Shown: positions 59,057 through 64,000 of the stretch, piece by piece
Layout: the number at the start of each line of letters is the position of its first letter
Numbering within the stretch: position 1 is the first letter of the stretch
From: Prauserella muralis
GTDB taxonomy: Bacteria > Actinomycetota > Actinomycetes > Mycobacteriales > Pseudonocardiaceae
Length of the DNA: 64,000 nt
NCBI RefSeq assembly: GCF_003202285.1
Contig: NZ_MASW01000001.1
Location: forward strand, 1,827,681-1,891,680
Direction: 5' to 3'
The notes under the pieces: generated by a model
Seen by the model: only the letters and a program-made list of their open reading frames with translations
Databases searched by the model: none
Told to the model about the DNA's origin: nothing
Position numbers and translations under genes: made by a program

Positions 59057-60253
59057 ATGGCCCGCCTCGCCCAGACCGCCGGGTTGACCGACGTGCAGAC
59101 GGAGATCCTGTCGACCGTGCGCACCTTCGTGGACAAGGAGATCATCCCGCACGCCCAGGAGCTGGAGCACGCCGACACCTACCCGGCCGACATCGTCGAG
59201 GGCATGAAGGAGATGGGCCTGTTCGGCCTCACCATCCCCGAGGAGTTCGGCGGGCTGGGCGAGTCGCTGCTCACCTACGCGCTGGTGGTGGAGGAGATCG
59301 CGCGCGGCTGGATGAGCGTGTCCGGGGTCATCAACACCCACTTCATCGTGGCGCACATGATCTCGCGGCACGGGACGACGGAGCAGAAGCAGCACTTCCT
59401 GCCGCGCATGGCCACCGGCGAGGTCCGTGGCGCCTTCTCGATGTCGGAGCCGGACCTGGGCTCGGACGTGGCGGCCATCAAGACCAAGGCCGCGCGTGAC
59501 GGCGAGGACTACGTGGTGGACGGCGCCAAGATGTGGCTGACCAACGGTGGCACCTCCAACCTGATCGCGCTGCTCGTGCGCACCGACGAGGGCGCCGACA
59601 AGCCGCATCAGAACCTCACGACGTTGCTGGTGGAGAAGCCGGAGGGCTATGGCGAGGTCGCGCCGGGCCTGACCATCCCCGGCAAGATCGACAAGATGGG
59701 CTACAAGGGGGTCGACACCACCGAGGCCGTGTTCGACGGCTTCCGCATCGGCGCCGACGCGGTGCTCGGCGGAGCGCCCGGCAAGGGCTTCGCCCACATG
59801 ATGGACGGCATCGAGGTGGGCCGGGTCAACGTCGCGGCGCGGGCCTGTGGCATCGCGATCCGGGCGTTCGAGCTGGCCGTCGAGTACGCGCAGCAGCGCA
59901 CGACGTTCGGCAAGCCGATCGCCGAGCACCAGGCCATCGCGTTCAAGCTCGCCGAAATGGCCACGAAGGTCGAGGCTGCGCATCTGATGATGGTCAACGC
60001 CGCGCGGCTCAAGGACGCGGGCGCCCGCAACGACGTCGAGGCCGGGATGGCCAAGCTCATCGCCAGCGAGTACTGCGCCGAGGTCACCCAGGAGGCGTTC
60101 CGCATCCACGGCGGCTACGGCTACTCCAAGGAGTACGAGATCGAGCGGCTCATGCGCGAGGCGCCGTTCCTGCTCATCGGAGAGGGCACCAGCGAGATCC
60201 AGAAGACCATCATCAGCAGGGGCCTGCTGCGCGACTACAAGCTGAAGGGCTGA
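59057..60253 (+). CDS. Acyl-CoA dehydrogenase
   Basis: 398 aa, ATG with CGAAGGGGA upstream. All three domains are present: N-terminal TEILSTVRTFVDKEIIPHAQ, middle GAFSMSEPDLGSDVAAIKTK and YVVDGAKMWLTNGG, C-terminal QRTTFGKPIAEHQAIAFKLA, IHGGYGYSKEYEIERLMREA and LIGEGTSEIQKTIISRGLL. In the last stretch IGEGTSEIQ carries the catalytic Glu. Its identity to the 2430-3593 paralogue is moderate by eye. It follows the slipin gene by 60 nt; no fatty-acid neighbour. A family B repeat follows. Confidence 0.95.
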   Translation: MARLAQTAGLTDVQTEILSTVRTFVDKEIIPHAQELEHADTYPADIVEGMKEMGLFGLTIPEEFGGLGESLLTYALVVEEIARGWMSVSGVINTHFIVAHMISRHGTTEQKQHFLPRMATGEVRGAFSMSEPDLGSDVAAIKTKAARDGEDYVVDGAKMWLTNGGTSNLIALLVRTDEGADKPHQNLTTLLVEKPEGYGEVAPGLTIPGKIDKMGYKGVDTTEAVFDGFRIGADAVLGGAPGKGFAHMMDGIEVGRVNVAARACGIAIRAFELAVEYAQQRTTFGKPIAEHQAIAFKLAEMATKVEAAHLMMVNAARLKDAGARNDVEAGMAKLIASEYCAEVTQEAFRIHGGYGYSKEYEIERLMREAPFLLIGEGTSEIQKTIISRGLLRDYKLKG

Positions 60254-60293
60254 CCCGCCGCCGCCCCTCGCCGCCCTCCCGCATCCGGCACCG

Positions 60294-60382
60294 AGCTCCC
60301 CAATGCGGCATTGGTTACGTTGAGTGGAACGAATGCCGCATTGGGGAAGTTGAGTGGCACGAATGCCACATTGGGGAGCTTG
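60294..60382. repeat. AATGCGGCATT palindromic repeat array, family B locus 3
   Basis: Starts AGCTCCCCAATGCGGCATTG and continues with two tandem copies of a 32-33 nt unit, GTTGAGTGGAACGAATGCCG... and GTTGAGTGGCACGAATGCCA..., each ending ATTGGGGA. The outer arms AGCTCCCCAATG and CATTGGGGAGCT are complementary. It lies downstream of the acyl-CoA dehydrogenase gene. The following 60383-60517 shows no gene. Confidence 0.85.
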
Positions 60383-60517
60383 CTGCGGCAGGGCTCGCGA
60401 ACGGGTGCCGTCCGGGCCTTCGAGGCCCCACGGGCCGCTCCATCTGGTATTGCAGGATGGGAAGATGGGTACAGCGCTGGTGAGAGGCACACCACGCAGG
60501 ACAGCGAGGCTCAGGTG

Positions 60518-61039
60518 ATGACGGTGACGGCTCCATTCTCGCAGGGACGGCAGGCGCCCGGTTTGCCCCGGCTGCCGACGCCGCCCTCGGGCTGGCCGAT
60601 CGGCTCGTACGGCACGTACGAGGAGGCACAGCGTGCGGTCGACTATCTGGCCGACAACGACTTCAGGGTCCAGGACGTCACCATCGTCGGCGTCGACCTG
60701 ATGCTCGTCGAGCGCGTGATCGGGCGGCTCTCGTGGGGCAAGGTGCTGGGCACCGGGGCCCTCTCCGGCGCGTGGTTCGGCCTGTTCGTCGGCCTGCTGC
60801 TGGGCATGTTCTCCAGCGCCCAGGGCATGTCGTACGCACCCGTGCTGGTCGGGCTCGCCGCCGGTGTGCTCTTCGGGGTCGTGTTCGCGGCCATGAGCTA
60901 CGCCTCCACCCGGGGCAGGCGGGACTTCTCGTCGGCGAGCCAGCTCGTCGCGGGCCGCTACGACGTGCTCTGCCAGCCCCGCAGCGCCGAACAGGGCCGC
61001 GACCTGCTCGCCAAGCTCGCCATGGGCACCAACGGCTGA
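60518..61039 (+). CDS. General-stress-type membrane protein (Rv1234-like)
   Basis: 173 aa from the ATG at 60518 (GTG 60515 also possible; AGCGAGG upstream). The longer frame is rejected because its N-terminus is translated repeat DNA. The N-terminal part PIGSYGTYEEAQRAVDYLAD, VQDVTIVGVDLMLVERVIGR is the DUF1269/YflT-like general stress domain; two membrane helices follow (ALSGAWFGLFVGLLLGMFSS, VGLAAGVLFGVVFAAMSYAS). Function unknown. It precedes the sugar ABC transporter as Rv1234 precedes lpqY. Confidence 0.85.
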   Translation: MTVTAPFSQGRQAPGLPRLPTPPSGWPIGSYGTYEEAQRAVDYLADNDFRVQDVTIVGVDLMLVERVIGRLSWGKVLGTGALSGAWFGLFVGLLLGMFSSAQGMSYAPVLVGLAAGVLFGVVFAAMSYASTRGRRDFSSASQLVAGRYDVLCQPRSAEQGRDLLAKLAMGTNG

Positions 61040-61085
61040 CCGCGGCACGACGCCGATCCGGCTCCGGCCGCTGAATCGTTACTGA

Positions 61086-61120
61086 TTGTGCTTGCACCGG
61101 CACAACGGCAGGCATAGGTT
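61086..61120 (+). promoter_or_regulatory. Promoter and dyad operator of the lpqY-sugAB operon
   Basis: TTGCAC (61092-61097), 17 nt, TAGGTT (61115-61120) form a near-consensus vegetative promoter. TTGTGC (61086-61091) and GCACAA (61100-61105) make a perfect 6-bp dyad with an 8-nt gap centred on the -35, as a repressor operator would. About 118 nt of leader follow before the ATG at 61239. Confidence 0.55.
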
Positions 61121-61238
61121 TCTCACACCGTGTCACGGGTGCGCCTGCGAGGCGTGCCTGTGGTTCTTTCGTGCACGACGAGGTGCAGGTGTCCTCACCG
61201 GACCCGCACCCTGGCGTGCGTGGTGGGAGGGAGACCTG

Positions 61239-62525
61239 ATGCGAAAGAGCGCCGCAGTGCTCGGCGCGGCGATCGTGGGCGCGGGAACGCTCACGGCGTG
61301 CGGTGCCGAGGGCGGCAAGCAGATCAACGTCTACTACGCGCCGGAGGACAACTTCCAGACCGTCGTCGACAGATGCAACGAGCAGGCCGACGGCGAATAC
61401 CGGATCGTCTACAACAAACTGCCCCGGGACGCCGACGGGCAGCGTGAGCAGATGGTCCGCAGGCTCGCCGCGGGCGACGAGACGATGGACGTCCTCGGCC
61501 TCGACGTCACGTGGGTACCCGAGTTCGCCGAGGCGGGCTGGATCGAGGAGTGGACAGGGGCGAACAAGGAGGCAGCCGAACGCGACGTGCTGCCGGGGCC
61601 CCTGGAGACCGCCAGGTGGGACGGCAAGCTCTACGCCGCTCCGAAGAACACCAACGTGCGGCTGCTCTGGTACGACGACCGGATCACGCCGGAGCCCCCG
61701 CGCACGTGGGACGAGATGATGCGGATGTCCCGCGAGCTCAAGCAGCAGGGCGAGCCGTACCAGATCCTGTTCACCGGCGCCCAGTACGAGGGTCTCGTGG
61801 TCACGTTCAACTCCATCGTGGAGTCGGCGGGCGGGCGCATCCTCTCCGAGGACGGCCAGTCGGTCGTCATGGACGACGGCGCCGTGCGGGCGCTGGAGAT
61901 CCTCAAGGAGGTCACCACCTCCGGTCTCACCGACCCCTCGCTGACCAACCAGCAGGAGGACCAGGTCCGGCAGGCCATGCAGAGCGGGCGCGGCGCCTTC
62001 GAGCTGAACTGGCCGTTCGTCTACGCCTCGTGGGCGGCCGAACAGCCGGACAGCCTGCAGCACTTCAAGTGGGCGCCCTACCCGGGTGTGGGTTCCCCGG
62101 ACTCCGGCCGCAGCACCATCGGTGGCTACAACCTCGCCGTCAGCTCCGCGTCGCGGCAGAAGCCCGAGGCGTTCGAGGCGGCGCTGTGCCTGCGCAGCGC
62201 CGAGAACCAGAAGTTCTCCGCGCTCAACGACGGCGTGCCCCCGACCGTCGAGTCGGTCTACACCGACGAGACGCCGCTCGACCCGAGCAAGCCGGCCGAT
62301 CCCGAGGACAACCCGAGCATGGCCACCGAGTACCCGATGAAGGACACGATCCTGGCTGAGCTGAAGGACGCGGCGGTGCGCCCGCTGACCCCGGCCTACC
62401 AGAACCTGTCCACCGTGATGTCGAAGATCCTCTCTCCGCCGTCGGAGATCGATCCGCAGCGCACGGCGGACGAGCTGCGCAACCAGCTCACCGACGCGCT
62501 CGACTCGAAGGGCGTGATCCCATGA
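61239..62525 (+). CDS. lpqY: Sugar ABC transporter substrate-binding lipoprotein, LpqY-type
   Basis: 428 aa from the ATG at 61239 (GGGAGGGAGA upstream). Lipoprotein signal AAVLGAAIVGAGTLTAC with lipobox LTAC. The mature part is a cluster B/D solute-binding protein: INVYYAPEDNFQTVVDRCNE, MVRRLAAGDETMDVLGLDVT, LYAAPKNTNVRLLWYDDRIT, GRGAFELNWPFVYASWAAEQ and STIGGYNLAVSSASRQKPEA. By length, context after the Rv1234-like gene and order with two permeases it fits LpqY, which binds trehalose released during mycolate transfer; the sugar is inferred. Overlaps sugA by 4 nt. Confidence 0.9.
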   Translation: MRKSAAVLGAAIVGAGTLTACGAEGGKQINVYYAPEDNFQTVVDRCNEQADGEYRIVYNKLPRDADGQREQMVRRLAAGDETMDVLGLDVTWVPEFAEAGWIEEWTGANKEAAERDVLPGPLETARWDGKLYAAPKNTNVRLLWYDDRITPEPPRTWDEMMRMSRELKQQGEPYQILFTGAQYEGLVVTFNSIVESAGGRILSEDGQSVVMDDGAVRALEILKEVTTSGLTDPSLTNQQEDQVRQAMQSGRGAFELNWPFVYASWAAEQPDSLQHFKWAPYPGVGSPDSGRSTIGGYNLAVSSASRQKPEAFEAALCLRSAENQKFSALNDGVPPTVESVYTDETPLDPSKPADPEDNPSMATEYPMKDTILAELKDAAVRPLTPAYQNLSTVMSKILSPPSEIDPQRTADELRNQLTDALDSKGVIP

Positions 62526-63466
62526 GCCAGACAGTGACGGAAGCCCCGGCCACCACCGAACCCCGCGGGGGCAAGGCCGCGCTCTCCGAGGGCAAGAAGG
62601 CCGAACGGCGCCTTGGCCTGCTGCTGTGCGCGCCCGCGGCCATCGTGATGCTCGCCGTGACCGGCTACCCGATCGCCTACTCGATCTGGCTGTCGCTGCA
62701 GCGCTACGACCTGCGGTTCCCCGCGGAGCGGCAGTTCGTCGGGCTCGACAACTACGTGGCCGTGCTGTCGAACTCCTACTGGTGGACCGCGTTCGGCACC
62801 ACGATGTTCCTCACCGTCGTGTCAGTCGCGATCGAGCTGGTGCTCGGTATGGCGCTCGCGCTCATCATGCACCGCACGCTCGTCGGGCGCGGGCTCGTGC
62901 GCACCGTGACCCTCGTGCCGTACGGCATCGTCACGGTGGTGGCGGCGTTCTCCTGGTTCTACGCCTGGACCCCGGAGACCGGCTACCTGGCCAACGCGCT
63001 GGCGGGCGACGGCGCGCCGCTCACCGAGCAGTGGCCTTCGTTGTGGATCATCATCCTCGCCGAGGTGTGGAAGACGACGCCGTTCATGGCCCTGCTGCTG
63101 ATGGCCGGGCTGGCGCTCGTGCCGGACGACCTGCTCAAGGCGGCGTCGATGGACGGCGCCAACGCCTGGCAGCGGTTCACGAAGGTCATGGTGCCGGTGA
63201 TGAAGCCGGCGATCCTCGTCGCGCTGCTGTTCCGCACGCTCGACGCCTTCCGCATCTTCGACAACATCTTCGTGCTCACGAAGGGAGCCAACGACACGTC
63301 GTCGGTGTCGATGCAGACCTACAACAACCTCATCAAGGGGCTCAACCTCGGCATCGGCTCGACCATGTCGGTGCTGATCTTCATCACCGTCGCGCTCATC
63401 GCGTTCGTGTTCATCAAGGTGTTCGGCACCGCGGCGCCGGGCAGTGATCAGGGAGGGAAGCGCTGA
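62522..63466 (+). CDS. sugA: Sugar ABC transporter permease, SugA-type
   Basis: 314 aa, six transmembrane helices ([80 protein letters not shown]; and two C-terminal). The ABC-permease EAA loop is seen as [20 protein letters not shown]. It forms the translocation path with SugB. ATG overlaps the lpqY stop (ATGA) and its own stop overlaps the sugB start (TGATG), so the operon is tightly coupled. Confidence 0.92.
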   Translation: MSQTVTEAPATTEPRGGKAALSEGKKAERRLGLLLCAPAAIVMLAVTGYPIAYSIWLSLQRYDLRFPAERQFVGLDNYVAVLSNSYWWTAFGTTMFLTVVSVAIELVLGMALALIMHRTLVGRGLVRTVTLVPYGIVTVVAAFSWFYAWTPETGYLANALAGDGAPLTEQWPSLWIIILAEVWKTTPFMALLLMAGLALVPDDLLKAASMDGANAWQRFTKVMVPVMKPAILVALLFRTLDAFRIFDNIFVLTKGANDTSSVSMQTYNNLIKGLNLGIGSTMSVLIFITVALIAFVFIKVFGTAAPGSDQGGKR

Positions 63467-64000
63467 TGGCTGTCACGACCGGCCGCAAGGCCAGGTGGGC
63501 GCTGATCGATGTCGTCGTCGTGGTGTACGCGCTGTTCCCCGTGCTGTGGATCGCCTCGCTGTCGTTCAAGACGAAGGAGACGCTCGCCGACGGGAACTTC
63601 ATCCCGCGCGAGTGGACGCTGCAGAACTACGCCGACATCTTCGCGACCAACGAGTTCATCCGGCCGCTGATCAACTCGCTGGGCATCGCCACCATCGCGA
63701 CGCTGATCGCCGTGGTGCTGGGCATGATGGCCGCCTACGCCATCGCCCGGCTCGACTTCCCCGGCAAGAAGGCGCTGATCGGGGTGTCGCTGCTGATCGC
63801 GATGTTCCCGCAGATCTCTCTCGTGACCCCGCTATTCAACATCGAGAGCGCGCTCGGCCTCTTCGACACGTGGCCGGGCCTGATCCTGCCCTACATCACG
63901 TTCGCGCTGCCGCTGGCGATCTACACCCTGTCGGCGTTCTTCCGCGAGATCCCATGGGAGCTGGAGAAGGCAGCGAAGATGGACGGTGCCACGCCCGGCC
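63466..64000 (+). CDS. sugB: Sugar ABC transporter permease, SugB-type (truncated by window end)
   Basis: The first 178 codons are present; the gene runs off the window. Helices: [60 protein letters not shown] and [20 protein letters not shown], then the start of the EAA loop in [15 protein letters not shown]. It is the partner permease of SugA. The ATP-binding SugC would be expected just beyond the end. Confidence 0.9.
   Translation, partial: MAVTTGRKARWALIDVVVVVYALFPVLWIASLSFKTKETLADGNFIPREWTLQNYADIFATNEFIRPLINSLGIATIATLIAVVLGMMAAYAIARLDFPGKKALIGVSLLIAMFPQISLVTPLFNIESALGLFDTWPGLILPYITFALPLAIYTLSAFFREIPWELEKAAKMDGATPG

Noticed and set aside
60294-60382. Possible CRISPR array from the tandem AATGCCGCATT units
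   Set aside because: Only two to three units, no unique spacers of constant length, no cas genes, and the same element occurs as dispersed palindromes.
60311-60517. N-terminal extension of the stress membrane protein
   Set aside because: The extra residues are translated from the repeat array (NAALGKLSGTNATLG) and are absent from the expected family start; the RBS fits 60515/60518.
58016-61048. Very long minus-strand open frame (1010 codons) opposite the slipin, dehydrogenase and stress-protein genes
   Set aside because: It is the high-GC antisense shadow of three well-recognised plus-strand genes; its residues are low-complexity Arg/Ala/His and no family is visible.

Overview
The window reads as chromosomal DNA of a high-GC actinobacterium of the order Mycobacteriales/Pseudonocardiales, most likely a Pseudonocardiaceae member (Amycolatopsis, Saccharomonospora or Prauserella type). 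The reasons are the GC-rich codon use with many GTG/TTG starts, F420 genes (fbiA/fbiB), gpgS, actinobacterial dapD/dapC/dapE, an LpqY-SugABC-type transporter, and gene order that matches two Mycobacterium tuberculosis neighbourhoods. The genus is inference. No tRNA, rRNA, intact transposase or CRISPR array was seen.

Layout. 1-3593: a TetR regulator, an acyl-CoA synthetase and an acyl-CoA dehydrogenase. 3594-4677: the wreck of an actinomycete integrative element (frameshifted tyrosine integrase, FtsK/SpoIIIE translocase fragment, one unknown fragment). 4827-8756: a lower-GC five-gene cassette with WXG/ESX-type proteins, a glycine-zipper effector-like protein, a membrane protein, a lipoprotein and a SAV_915-like protein. 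This is the most unusual part of the window. 8982-11036: small enzymes and membrane proteins (ABM monooxygenase, YrdB-like, DoxX, TIGR03089). 11059-28287: a cell-envelope region with two LytR-CpsA-Psr proteins, rfbB/rmlB, rfbD/rmlD, five glycosyltransferases including a GT2-GT4 fusion, wbbL and manB/rmlA2, and an AlkA-like glycosylase. This corresponds to the Rv3264c-Rv3268 area of M. tuberculosis.

28272-32579: an FCD-type regulator diverging from an NRAMP-like/YcsG-pxpB-pxpC-YcsI operon for 5-oxoproline-type metabolism. 32688-36691 (minus strand): GNAT-fbiA-fbiB-Nudix-GntR operon for coenzyme F420 completion. 37031-45584: fdxC-dapC, dapD, dapE, two LOG-family genes, plsC, gpgS, a DivIVA-domain protein, an SRPBCC protein and tagA. 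45674-50600: enoyl-CoA hydratase, the tiny DUF3117 gene, leucyl aminopeptidase, LysR and an MFS exporter. 50524-57869: O-methyltransferase, sigE-rseA-htrA-tatB, mrp, DUF1003 and an MgtE-N/CBS protein, which is the Rv1220c-Rv1232c order. 58106-64000: slipin, acyl-CoA dehydrogenase, a stress membrane protein and lpqY-sugA-sugB, with sugB cut by the window end.

Three families of intergenic inverted repeats recur: a GAGCCGAAGGGCACC hairpin (3 copies), an AATGCGGCATT palindrome array (3 loci), and a third type lying inside the MFS coding sequence. Several genes have a -10 hexamer only 6-7 nt before the start codon, which suggests leaderless mRNAs.
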